DNA of 64,000 nt from Membranipora membranacea (taxonomy: Eukaryota; Bryozoa; Gymnolaemata; Cheilostomatida; Membraniporidae), in assembly GCA_914767715.1 (NCBI GenBank), contig OU612074.1, positions 18,896,062-18,960,061 of the forward strand, written 5' to 3'. The first letter of the stretch is position 1, and each line of letters begins with the position of its first letter. The notes under the pieces were generated by a model. It did not search any database. It was not told the origin of the DNA and was given only the letters and a program-made list of their open reading frames with translations. Both the position numbers and the translations under genes were made by a program. Below, piece after piece: positions 47,661 to 58,860 of the stretch.

Positions 47661-49368
47661 TTAACACTAAATCTGGTACCGAACAGTACAGTACCAGAAT
47701 TAGTGTTACCATCAGGTGCTGTGCAAAGTTTTCAAAGTGTAAAATGATAGTGAGCTGTGTAATATAAAGTTATTTAGCGCTTTATTATGATTTGGAGTAT
47801 CAATGGTCCTGGATTCTACTTTGAATTAGAAATAAGACTATTTCAGAATATTTACAGCGCCTGAATTCTTGATTTTATCCATAACAAGAATAAAATAGTG
47901 TATACAAATGGTACTTTGGAGTTAGTCTACTTACAAGGGAACAGCAGAACTTTTCCGTGCATCCCTATATATAGTGAGTCATTGGTCAGGAGTAGTGAGT
48001 ATGGAAATTTGAGTTCTATGCACCCCGAGCAAATATTAATTGTGCTGACATTGTCCTCGTTCATATCCACTAGTCTTATTATATCCGACCACGTATCGGC
48101 CACAAGAAATGTTCCGTTTCTAATAAACTGGATACTGCGTGGGTACCAAAACCTCGATTCGGCCAGGCTGCCATCAATTACACCGTTTATGCCAAAACTC
48201 TTTCCAGCTATCAGTGTGACTGCTTTATTGAAGTAATTGATTCTGAAGATGGCATCGTAATTAATTACATAGATGTCACCATTTTCATGCTGTGTTATGA
48301 ATGTGATATATGAAAGTTTATTTGAAGAAGCGAAATATCTAACAACACCATTCTTTATCGAGGCTGAATTCACGACTCCGCGCCTATGAGTGAATATAAC
48401 CTGCTCTTGGTCATGATTGTCCCTAAACACACAAGACATAGCGGTAATGCTTGGTCTGCTTGCTTCGTGTTGCTCAAATAGCTCCTCAAATTCGGACGGA
48501 TAGTAAGGAATCTCTTCTCTGCATTCCCCGCTAAAGACGGAAGTTGAGCCATTTCTCCTGTGAATCATCCTCATGCATTCCTTGTCATCTGATGTCTCAG
48601 CTGCTATTATGCGATCAAGTGAGATCTGGGCGAATCCTGTTAACCCATAAAAGAGAGCATCCTCACCAACACCCTCTCTATAGCCCCAGTTTGAGCTATT
48701 TCCTGCTATGACTGTTGTAGTCACTCCATCGCTAGTTTTGAGTGCACTATAATCAGTGTAGATGATGTTCCCAGGCCGATAATTGTCTAGCTCAATATGG
48801 TAAACCCAGGTGTTGTCGGTTGAGGTGACAAATGTTTGCGACTTTGAGTCTTCTAGTCTAAAATCAAGTAAAATAAGGATATTCACACCATTTAAAAAAA
48901 TCAAATAGGACTCATTAGAACATTATGTTTGTAAATTTCTATACATGTAATTATATATGGAAGTTTTATACTCTAACGGTTAAACAGTGATTTATCATTC
49001 ATGATTTGTATGTATTCATGAATATTACTGAATTGATGAAGCACCTCAGTTGGAGTTGAAAACGACTTGCTATAGTTGTGGGAATTTGGTAAACTATATA
49101 ACGATAATGCTGAGCACACATTATGAACTTAGTTAATCTTTAACTACACCTTACCTCTTCACCAGTTGCTGTGTTTTCTGATCCATGCATGTCACTGTGA
49201 GCAGCCTCAGCCAAGTCACTAACTGGTAACAAGAAAACAGCACTTCATAATAACATCAATATTAATATCATCACTCTTACAATGATGTAGTAACAAATGA
49301 TAGTAAAATAAGGTGTAAGCAAGACATAGACAGGTTAAAAATCTTACCAACACAAATCCAATGGCCAT
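43400..49368 (-). CDS. Receptor gene C: NHL propeller with two sushi domains, transmembrane helix and YEEL tail
   Basis: Six exons join in frame: 49348-49368, 49155-49222, 47935-48857, 46641-46844, 44354-44557 and 43400-43650 (1671 nt, 556 residues). Phases are 0, 2, 1, 1, 1, 1. The signal peptide is MAIGFVLLVTWLRLLTVTC. The propeller spans residues about 30-337 (AGNSSNWGYREGVGEDALF; SLAESRFWYPRSIQF..LVADTW). The two sushi domains (about 338-405 and 406-473) each sit in a 204-base exon. The helix (FVPALVIAGASLIVFCLKRR) is followed by a tail of about 55 residues with QYEELCLD and acidic residues. This is the most complete member. An NHL-exon fragment lies in the intron between the sushi exons, and the second sushi exon brings its own intron flank. 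The gene may therefore have arisen by joining two neighbours. It lies between the two copies of the segmental duplication. Confidence 0.85.
43975..44231. mobile_element. Foldback MITE in gene C intron
   Basis: Arms of about 95 bp are inverted: TTTGCACAAACTGATTTTCA near 44025 against CAGTTTGTGCAAATT near 44160. The outer ends are TAGCTC / GAGCTA. The element has no coding capacity, and no clear target duplication was seen. Confidence 0.6.
44870..45830 (+). repeat. Intronic repeat shared with 47130-47290 and 49565-50060
   Basis: The three places share AGGCGGAGCTTAGA-like, AGTTCTGTTCACTAGCC-like, TTTTTAAACTGATTGGGCAA-like and TTTGGACTGATATGTCAG blocks. They flank sushi exon 2, sushi exon 1 and the leader of gene C respectively, so they help trace how the locus was assembled. 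The open frame at 44825-45175 lies in this repeat. Confidence 0.55.
45930..46275 (+). repeat. Degenerate minisatellite, about 17-bp unit (GGTGGGAAAATGGCTTG)
   Basis: Variants of GGTGGGAAAAT(N)GGCTTG recur about 20 times, purine-rich on the plus strand. A 125-residue minus-strand frame (HFPTSSYPTN-like repeats) arises from it and is not a gene. Confidence 0.75.
46455..46602 (-). pseudogene. Fragment of an NHL exon 3' end inside gene C
   Basis: The minus-strand sequence matches the last approximately 140 bases of the family propeller exon: DTVSTINIGSG aligns with DNVSTINICSG, followed by the LTNDSLY counterpart and a GTAAGT donor, with stops and shifts. It lies 38 bases downstream of sushi exon 1. 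It looks like the leftover end of a second receptor gene. Confidence 0.65.
47627..47660 (+). repeat. (AAT)n microsatellite
   Basis: Eleven uninterrupted ATA/AAT triplets in a gene C intron. The poly-Asn frame across it is spurious. Confidence 0.9.
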
Positions 49369-49460
49369 TTCTCAGTCAAACTAAGACTGCCGATACTCTA
49401 CATAAACCCTGCAGCCTTCTTGAAGTTCAACTCTTTAATGACTATTATATAAACATAAAC

Positions 49461-49482
49461 TTCCTTGTCTTATCATGCTGAC
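49461..49482 (-). promoter_or_regulatory. Conserved leader element of receptor gene C
   Basis: The minus strand reads GTCAGCATGATAAGACAAGG, about 95-115 bases upstream of the ATG at 49368. The following leader sequence is also close to that of gene A. Confidence 0.5.
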
Positions 49483-50060
49483 TTAATTATCTGACAGCAG
49501 CATTGATTTTTTCAGTATTGCTGCAAAATCACTCAACAGGCTGAGTCTTCATGGATGGATACACATTTATTTATTTGGGTAAAACAGTGCTGTTCACTAG
49601 CCCATCTGCAGACTGCTTTTTAAACTGATTGCGCAAGCATTTTTGCACAAACTGAATGAATGGCAAAATACATATAAACAGTAAAAGCACAGCCTGGATA
49701 ATCTAATTAAGATTGCATTGCTCAAAGAACTTTGGACTGATATGTCAGTTTCTTTGATGTGACATGGGAGGTAACAATTAGTACTCGTCTCAAAAATTTA
49801 TGTAAGCAAAATGATGTGGAACTGAAACTAAATTTTTTTAATTTAATAAAAGACAAGGAATGAAACATAACCTCGGGGAGGATTGAGGATCTTGACATGT
49901 ACATATCAAATTATACTCAATCTTATCGGTGGATCTTGATCGCATTAATGAGGATGTTAGAGAGTGTCAAATTAACTTGACAAGATTTAAATTGAAAGCT
50001 GTAATAAAATCATGCTAAATATATAGTATGGAGGGCCGACATGACAAGGAGGTTTGTTAA

Positions 50061-51055
50061 ATATTTAGAAATTGATTAGTGTACTCCATTAAGTTTCCAG
50101 GGATGGATAAGGTAGAACTTATATTCAACCTACTTGAGGCCAAATACCCAAGCAGTTTATTTTGTATGGAGTTAGCATTCTTATGAAGAAATGGGCAACT
50201 CCATACAAATGTGTTTTGTTTATTATTTCAATCTTCAACTTCAACCTTGAGACGCTAGGTAGTCAACGGACAGATCCCAAAAAAGTGGCTCCGTTAAGGC
50301 GTTCGTGATATCGGAAGGAACAAAGCACCACTATATATCAAATCGAAGCTAAGACTCTGGGGAATAAGAATATTTTGGTAGTAAGAATATTAAATTGGGG
50401 GGCGCACCCTAATCGGAGGGTTAAAGAGGGGAAAACTACAAATTTGACAAAAAAACACCCGTTCCAAATACGAGACATACAAAGTGTTCCTCTTACAATA
50501 AACTTGATTTACATAATTATTATAGTTCCCAACAGAGTAGGTGACATGAAAATAATTTCAAAAATTTTATTGAATCGCTATGCTGCCGAGAATTTCAGGG
50601 GCAACAAAAAAATGTGATGATTCATTTATTCCGTAGACCAGTTCTTTTTTTCTGTTGGTCAGATCTTCACAAAAATGACACAGTGTGTAGATGAATGTGC
50701 CTGCATGGCATATATTTGGAGTCGTCCCGACAGCAAATCGAAATCGCAGTCTCCATAAATATCAAATGTAAAAACATAACTTTGTTGCAGAATCAAATTC
50801 CAGGCTTTCAGATCAGCATGCAGTGCCACTACCACTGAGCCGATTTTAGCCCTTTACTAGGCAAATGGAAACAATTACGCTATTCAATTTCGTACACATT
50901 GGTTGTTCGCATTCACAAACCGAGTTTGTTCGGATCCTATTGTTATTGCATTTTGTTTTGACAAGCCAAATCACACATATCAGCAAAAATCCAGTGGATA
51001 GGATGCAAATGATCATTCGACCCATGGAAACATAGTGAACAAGTCCTAGTCATTA
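50061..51055. other. Intergenic stretch without a supported gene
   Basis: Short frames only (for example 50375-50617), with no recognisable domain or splice context. Confidence 0.3.
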
Positions 51056-51089
51056 TTAAGAGCTGTCAAATGCTAAGACAAAATTTTGA

Positions 51090-52597
51090 ATGGAGTTGGC
51101 CCATGTCTCACCAGTTAAAGCCAACATATGCTTCATATGTGTGAGCCGACAAGGGGGACCAACATCTACTTTCACGCAGAATAGCTGGCAGAAGGTGCTT
51201 GCTGCAGCACATCTTAGAGACGACCAGGTTAGTCTTTGTCTGGTGATGTTGTTGATTAACTTTTCTTTAACATCAAAATGCAACAAAGATGATCCAGGTT
51301 CGCTCAACAACATTGTGTCGATTTGATGGCCTCTATTAAGCTACAGATATTTATTTTAGTTTATCCTTATTTAGATCAAACAGAAACTGCTAAGTCACAA
51401 CTTAACAGACAACCTGCCAAATACACCGCTTTGTTACCACAAGAAATGTTACACATCATACACTAGCAAACAAAACCTCTCAAAGTTCAGTATCACCGAA
51501 ACTCAGCCTGATAGCCCTCAGTCTCCCACAACTGGCGCTTCTAAAGATGATACAGATGAACCACAACAGAAGCGTCTCCGGTCGACAGCACAAACTTACG
51601 GGTTGCGGGAGGCGAATTGTATTTTCTGTCTTGGCAGTAACAAAAAACTAAGGTTTTCCAAATTTCAAACAATAAAGGGCGTGACTGAGGTTACACAAAG
51701 AAATGATGTACATGTGGCATGGAGATCATGATTTACATGCACGCCTTGATCAAGATCTAATAGCTATCGAGGCCGTATATCACAATAGCTGTCGGTTAGG
51801 ATACATGAAAAAGACCCTGAAGAAAACGCACACTGATAAAGTAGACAGAGTCAGCGCATTTTCAGAGTTGGTTGAGAGTCTCGACAAGCGGCTGGTCACC
51901 GGCAACGCAGTCAAGCTAACGGATTTGCGCGATGAGATTAACAGGACTAGACTTGATGAAAAGTACCAAACAACAACACTCAAACGTCAGCTTGTGTTAC
52001 ACTACGGGGACAAAATTGTATTTTATCAGCCAAGAAACCCGTCCCAAAGCCAGCTCTTATATAGCAGTATGATCACACTGGAGTCAATTCTCCAAAAAGC
52101 AAGTAAAGTAATATCAGGTAGCTCTACATCTACCTCTACCATACCAACGACCCCCCACCCTGATGATGAATCTGTACTTACGCACGCTGCAAGTAAACTG
52201 CGTTGTGCCATCGTTGACAACAAAAGCTCAGCAGTAAATATTGATGACTTGTCGGTTGATGTGGTTTCAAAATTGATTCCGAAAAAAGCTAAAACACTTC
52301 ATTTCCGCACTCATCGGCGCTGGGAAAGACGCAGTGCCTACAGGAAAAAGCAGCAGTATATCACAGGACCTAATGAATTTAGTTAAGCCTATGAGAACAC
52401 CAAAGAGCATATGTCTGGCGGTAACGATGAAAAACCTCACCAATAGCAAGGCTGTCATCGACCACCTATATCACCTGGGTCACTGCATATCTTATAAAGA
52501 CACTTTGTCTATGGACAAAAATATGGCCGATGAAATATTGAGAAATGCTGTCGATGTTGGTATACGCTTATATCAACTGAAGTTTGCACTGCTCTGA
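51090..52597 (+). pseudogene. Frameshifted zinc-motif protein relic (two CxxC...HxxxC modules)
   Basis: Exon 1 (51090-51228) encodes CFIC followed by VLAAAHLRDDQ. A GTTAGT...TTTAG intron leads to exon 2 (from about 51374), which continues PLCYHKKCYTSYTSK and then CIFCLGSNKKLRF. Near 51690-51703 the frame shifts into 51703-52386, with DLIAIEAVYHNSCRLGY. It shifts again near 52386 into 52334-52597, with AVIDHLYHLGHCISY. CxxC plus YHxxC occurs twice, suggesting a duplicated zinc-binding module. The whole resembles multicopy proteins of cnidarian and sponge genomes, possibly transposon-linked. Two frameshifts make it a relic. It ends 48 bases before the duplication junction. Confidence 0.6.
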
Positions 52598-52861
52598 GTT
52601 CACCGACAATTAAGTTGTTTTTCACCCCATTATTTTTCTCTGTGTTGCTATTCACTGCCAGGCGGTACCGTTCTTCACAGCTAGAGCTAAATTATGGTGG
52701 TTTGTACACAATAAGTTCAACATAGAGTATGTATTTTGATGACATAGGAAAGGAGAAAAACCGAATGCATGTCGACCTTGTCTACCTATTGGCTTCAATA
52801 TGTCCCGGAAATATAAAAATCAGTGATGAATGATATAAGTACCGTTAATCTTCAATTCCAG

Positions 52862-52957
52862 AATTGATGCAGTTTTTCTCACTAAACAGGCCACATTCTC
52901 AGCAGCTGAACGTGCAATACAAACACGCTCCGTCCGTCCACTCGCCCAAATGGTTGG
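52862..52957 (+). pseudogene. Orphan copy of exon 3 of the small plus-strand gene
   Basis: A 96-base exon with intact acceptor and donor, differing from 31738-31833 by an Ile/Val change. Exons 1 and 2 were not duplicated. The companion 24-base exon is at 53576-53599. Without a promoter these are presumably silent. Confidence 0.6.
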
Positions 52958-53925
52958 GTAAGCCAAAACATTCAAATAATACAAAACAATCAGACATTAC
53001 ATAGTTTTCTTCGAAAAAGGATTTGGTTGTCAAAAGAAACCGCTCAAATCAATCTGACAGTTATGTACATTCTTATTGAAATATCACCTCCTCACTGTCC
53101 ATTTAGGGTACCAGTTCAGTTCAGTTGATATGTGAATATTAGCAAATCAATTCACAGAAAGGATTAAAAGATGGACCGGAGGCCTGACCGGGAATTCATA
53201 CATCGTGTTTGTCAATGCAAATATCATAATTTTTTAGTTGTTTTAAAAATCAGAGTAAATTATAAAATCAAGAAACAGCCGGACAATAAATTTTGAGTGA
53301 ATTTCAGCTAAATTTGATCCGAACGTAAAAAATTGGTGTATAGTATTTAATTATAATAATACCATAAGACACGCTAACTGATGGTGCTGAATAGAACATT
53401 GTGGTTGTGAACTTGCTGAACTTCAAACTGAGAGACAGGAATCCGAAATCTGGTCGTATATTTTACTTTGCTGACATGAAGAACTCAGTATTACCTCGGC
53501 ATATGCTCCAATATTCGTCTTAGTCGAGTAAATCACTCTGTAATATAGCCAAACTTTTCAATAGGACAATTTCAGTAATAATATGGAAGGTATGGCAAGG
53601 TGAGAACTCTTCTGGCATACCATGAGGCTTCAACTGCCTCTGCACCATTTTATCTGCTTTATTTGTGGAGTTTCAATCTTCAGTAAATTAAAAAGCCGTG
53701 ACAATTACTGCGGCGGATAGGATGTACAGTTTCTATTCTGGCTGAATTATACATTTTGAGGGGATAGGTTAAAGCGTTAGCCAAACATATTGCCTGAATT
53801 CTTCCAACAATAGAAAAAGGAAATCTCAGTCATAGATGAATTGGTAAGTGTCAAATATAACAATTTTGACTGATGCGCAATGAATCAATAAGAATGCATA
53901 CAAATATAAAGCCTTACGAACTTAC

Positions 53926-56900
53926 GGCGGAACATTGCTGATAACAACAACATCCAAAATAGGATGCTCGCTTTCTTCTATCAGCCTCTCTGTTAATCTT
54001 TCGAGGTGATCAACGGGAATTTCTGTCACTGTTCCATCAAAAGTGAGATCAGTCGGCCATGTCACTGCCAAAGTATCATTTGCACAAACCATTATCGGTG
54101 AAGCTCCAGGTTGCATGTCACATTCTGTAAAACAATTGGTTATTTCAATCAGCTGAGTAATCATGCAACTTTCTCCAAAATATATTGTTGAGTGATTTAA
54201 AAACACTGATTATCTCAGTTTTTTAGTGCTAACTGTGCAACTCATACACACAACTGTTGCGCCACATTTGTGATACCCTTAAGAATGCAACAACCAACCA
54301 TTAAAGCCAATGACCTGACTCTAAATTATCGAATTCACAGAATTAAAAAAAACTGACTCTTGTGTTGTATGATGCGCTCTGGTTCATACACTCACCAGTC
54401 ACTCGGCAGATAATACTGACAGAGCACCTGTAAGGTATTGTCCCCATATTACAATTTCCAATTCTGAAGCTTTCAAAAAACATGTTTTTACGTTCTGAAA
54501 ATTTTAGCTGTGAATGCCAATGGTTTTGAAATATTCTACAGTGGCAACATTATATCTGTGTAAACTTGTGTTGTTTCAATTCTTGACTCCTTATTATCAC
54601 AAACTGATAAGCCTAGGATAGAACTCATTCGGAGCACATTTAAATAAAATATTTGTCCTGACCTTGAATGTAATGTTATTAATTACATTTATTTACCCTC
54701 TGCTGTGACAAATTTCTTCCACTTGAATTGTAAAAAAAAATAATGCTAATTCTCATTGCCATCCCCTATATGATCTTACTGCCTGCAGATTGACTTTATG
54801 ATAGGAGTCTCTCTTCACCTAGCAACAGTGCCACGAACCGGCCCAATTGACCATTTTACATTTTGCCTATAGAAGCCAAATTTGGATTAATCCAAATGTT
54901 GCGGTGCAAAGATAACCAATCAGATACACGCGCAAAGTGGTGAATGATACATCACTTTTAACGCATGTGTTACTTCTTCTCGCCACAAATCCACCGTCCA
55001 TCTGCCAGCAAAGTCAAATTTAATTTTTTCAACTTTTGCCCATTGAGTAATATCCGTTTTGAATTATCACTCAGTGATATTTGAATTTGGAGTGCACAAA
55101 CACCACTTATCCCCCCTTCCCGCTGATGTTACGCCTTGTGTCAATAGTGTCTTACGTATCATCGCTGATAAATGCCACTTAATGTGGAATTTAGATGTCA
55201 AGGAGAGCGTGTTATCAGGCCATTAGTTGATACCATCATCAAGTTATCGCTGACGTTGAAAAATGAGTAACTTGGAATTATGACACAGATGTCACGAGCA
55301 TGCTAAGTGTAGGTAAACACAAACATCTCATGATAGATAAGGCACTACAAGGCAGAGACTACCAAACAGCTGTGCCCTGGCACCCAAACTTGTCTGCCTT
55401 AATCATACAAGGGTGTATCTCTGTTTTCCTAAATCCTAATGTTCCCATAACTTTTCCCCAAGAAAAGATTGCTAAGAAATGCCCAAATTTCTTATTGTTG
55501 AGCAGCTTGTAGCCTGAATGATAAAATTTGGATTACTATCAAATTTTTCCTGAATGAAAACAGTTCACAAACTCAAACTAGAAACAAGCTGTGATCGATA
55601 CATAAAAACTACTACAGGCAATGCTGTGACTTTCCATTTTTTGCAAACATTTTGGCCACAGGTAAACAATGTAAAAATACTGCTTGATGTAACTAGAAAT
55701 GATGTGATGCATGGCCTAACCTTGCTGACAAATGGGTTTGAACTGGTTGAAGCTACTAGCCACTGTGGCTGCCAGGGTTGAGTTGACAATTTTACCCTCC
55801 AAAAGAGCACATCTGACAGCATAATGTGATTGGAACATTAGGCGCCTTTCCAACATAGCATCTGCAATAAAGAAAAAGTTGATAACATTATAAACAAAAT
55901 ACTTGCTGCTTGAATCAATGGGACATCTTAAGGGATTGTTCCATTACGGAACTGACCATATGCAGTTCCCTTTTCATATCCAACTTGCAATAGTTATGTA
56001 GATGCATAGCCTGTTGAGGGGTTACAAGGCTTACTAAATGTTTTATAACTTTAGAACTGATTCACAATACTGGATATTATTGAGCGTAAACTACTCCCTA
56101 CCTTTGACCTCAACTTTCAGAGTACAGGTTCTTTCTTTCCCATATAAGACATAGTCATAAATACCAATAGGCAGACTCAGTTGATGTGTGATTCCACCTA
56201 GAGTTAGGTTGACGTTTGCCTCCCCAGAGGTAGCTGAGGCAATACTTCTTATATTCCTTGGACACCCTTGGTCATTATCTGTTGTGCCTTGAAACAGGAA
56301 CAAAAACAAAACCTATTTATAAAATAAATGGTCGAGAAGGGCAGATAATGTGAGAGTTTTTATAGCCTTTTTGTAAACTGTAAGTTGGTTTAAATTTCGC
56401 CTAAAATCACAAGGTCCTAATATTCTACACACCCTGAAGAATGGGCAGCAAATGAGTGACCACATTGAGGGCAAGGCTGCATTATCGGGGTCAATCTGCT
56501 GTCAGTTTGAAGACATCTAGACTTTTAGCAAAGCCTAGCAGTCAACGAATTGTGGTGAAAGTCAAACCCAGGACCTTCAACGTTTAAGCCAATCCGGTAT
56601 AAAATGGACTATGACTGTCTAGCTTATTTACAGTAACTACAGATTATGCACTTCGCCACATGTTATTAGTGTATAAATATGAAAATTATTGTTCATACCA
56701 TTACTAATAACTTGAACGGTGATGATACATCCGGATCTCATGAAGGTGGGGTTCCCGACAGGAAGTTTAATTTCTGTGTCAGGTGCTATCCTAACACTAG
56801 CTTTCTCTGCCTCAGACCGAACATAGAATGTTCTGTCTCTAACTGTACATGGATCAGATGTGGTGATTGTTGGATGGTTAGGATTGGTTGTTGATAAAGC

Positions 56901-58754
56901 TGATTTTGCTGTTGGATAGTCTAAAGATAAAAAAGAAAATACTTTCAACAGGAGGATAATAAATACAACGCTGGCAATATGCAAAAACCTCATATTGTGT
57001 TGCTGTATAAACCACTGCCATAGCAATAAAAAAATTATTAACTGTTTGGAGGAAGAGAGTTCTGATACCACTACCAAGTGTTTGCCCATGATGGTACACA
57101 GGAAGTTAAATGGAAAAGCTTACCAATAACTTGCAAGTGAATAAAACATGAGTAAAGGCTCACTTGAGGCAGATCACTTAAGTCTGGATTATAATTGACT
57201 GATATATTTTTTTAATGATTGCATAGGATGATGTGCTATAGAGGCCATCCCACTATCCCTTTCTGTGGGGGATAGGATTATGGTGGTTCAGAAAGTCGGT
57301 CTACTCACAAGGAAACCGCAGAATTTGTCCAGACTCCCCAATATACAGGGAGTCATTGGTCATGAGTAGTGAGTAGGGAGCTCTAAGTGTTATACATCCT
57401 GAGCAAATATTAATTGTGCTGACATTGTTTTCGTTCATATCCACTATTCTCATTATATCTGCCCACGTATCGGCTACAAGAAAGGTCCCATTTCCAATAA
57501 ACTGCAGATTGCGTGGGTAGCTAAACCTAGAGTCGGCTAGACTGCCATCAACAGTTTCACCGCTAAGTTTCTCTCCAGTGATCAGTGTGACTGCTTTATT
57601 AAGGTAATCAATTCTTAGGATGGCATGGTAGTCAATCACATAAATGTCTCCGTTTTTGTGCTGTGTGAAGAAGGTGATAGATGAAAGTTTATTTGAAGAC
57701 GCAAAGACTCTAACACTACCATTTTCTATCGAGGCTGATTTCACGACTCCGCTGCGGTGAGTGAATAAAACATTTTCTTGTGCCTGATTGTCCCTGATCA
57801 CATTAGACACAAACACGATATGCGGTTTGCTCGGTACATATTTTTTCTCCCAGCTGTGCGGGTTGTGATCAACCACCTGTTCACATTCTCCGTTAAAGAC
57901 AGAAGTTGAGCCATTTCTCCTGTGGATCATCCTCAAACATTCCCTGTCATCGGCTGTCTCAGCCACTATCATACGATCGTGTGAGATCTGGGCAAATCCT
58001 GTTATCCCATGAAAAAGAGCATCCTCACCAACACCCTCTCTATAGCCCCAGTTTGAACTATTCCCTGCTATAACTGTTGAAGTCACTCCGTCGGTAGTTT
58101 TGAGCTGTAATCGGTGTAGATTATGTTCCCAGGCCGATAAAGGTCAAGTTCCATGTGGTGAACTCTGCCTGATGTTGTGAAAAATGTTTGCGACTTGGAC
58201 TCTTCTAGTTTACAATGTTGAGCAACAGCTATCTCTATACAAAGTGAGCAGTTTTACATAACAGTGGGCGATACACAATAGCAGACATGCTACTTTTTAT
58301 GAATAATCTTTCACTCATTCACATGTATATTGTATTATACATATTATCACATTATGATGTTGTGAGAAAGAACTTACAATACACCTAATAGGCCTGAAGT
58401 ATCACCAAGTTGTCCTATCAGATTATCAATTAGTGATGGTTCTAGTGTGGTGAGTTATAAACCAAGATGCACATACAAGTTAAAGTGAAGGATGGTTCAC
58501 AATTTAGTAACCTACCGCTGCACGAATTGTTGTGTCTCCTGATCCATGCATCCCGCTGTAATAAGCCTCAGCCAAATCACAACCTGATCAATATCGAAAA
58601 AAATGTTATATTAATATACCATTAACTTTCAATGACTTCAAATGTGGTAACAGTTAAATCCCTTTACAGAAAGTGAGTGAGACAAGTCAAAATAGTTCCC
58701 AGGAAGATGAAAAAAAGATGGTCATTTTCTTACCAATACGAATCCAAGCTCCAT
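53926..58754 (-). pseudogene. Receptor gene D: duplicate of gene B with a damaged propeller exon
   Basis: Exons correspond to gene B: 58734-58754, 58516-58583, 57309-58209, 56102-56287, 55721-55861 and 53926-54124, plus a 222-base HYR-like exon at about 56697-56918. The propeller exon has lost its acceptor (AG to AA at 58210-58211, minus strand). It also carries a 4-base deletion near 58101, giving 901 bases against 905 in B, so the frame fails early. The downstream HYR-like exon that is broken in gene B is intact here (186 bases). Signal exons 1 and 2 are intact and differ from B by a Phe/Ile change. As it stands, D could not make the full receptor. Confidence 0.7.
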
Positions 58755-58839
58755 ATCCAGACCAAGCCAGCCCTCTCAACACGAGTATTGCGGTGTTAAT
58801 AAAATTCAACCGTCAAGTTATTGTTTTGAAATGCAAACT

Positions 58840-58860
58840 TCCTCGTCTTATCACATTGAC
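58840..58860 (-). promoter_or_regulatory. Conserved leader element of receptor gene D
   Basis: The minus strand reads GTCAATGTGATAAGACGAGG, identical to gene B, about 85-105 bases upstream of the start codon. Confidence 0.5.

Noticed and set aside
47474-47767. Frame with poly-Asn run
   Set aside because: (AAT)n microsatellite within an intron of gene C.
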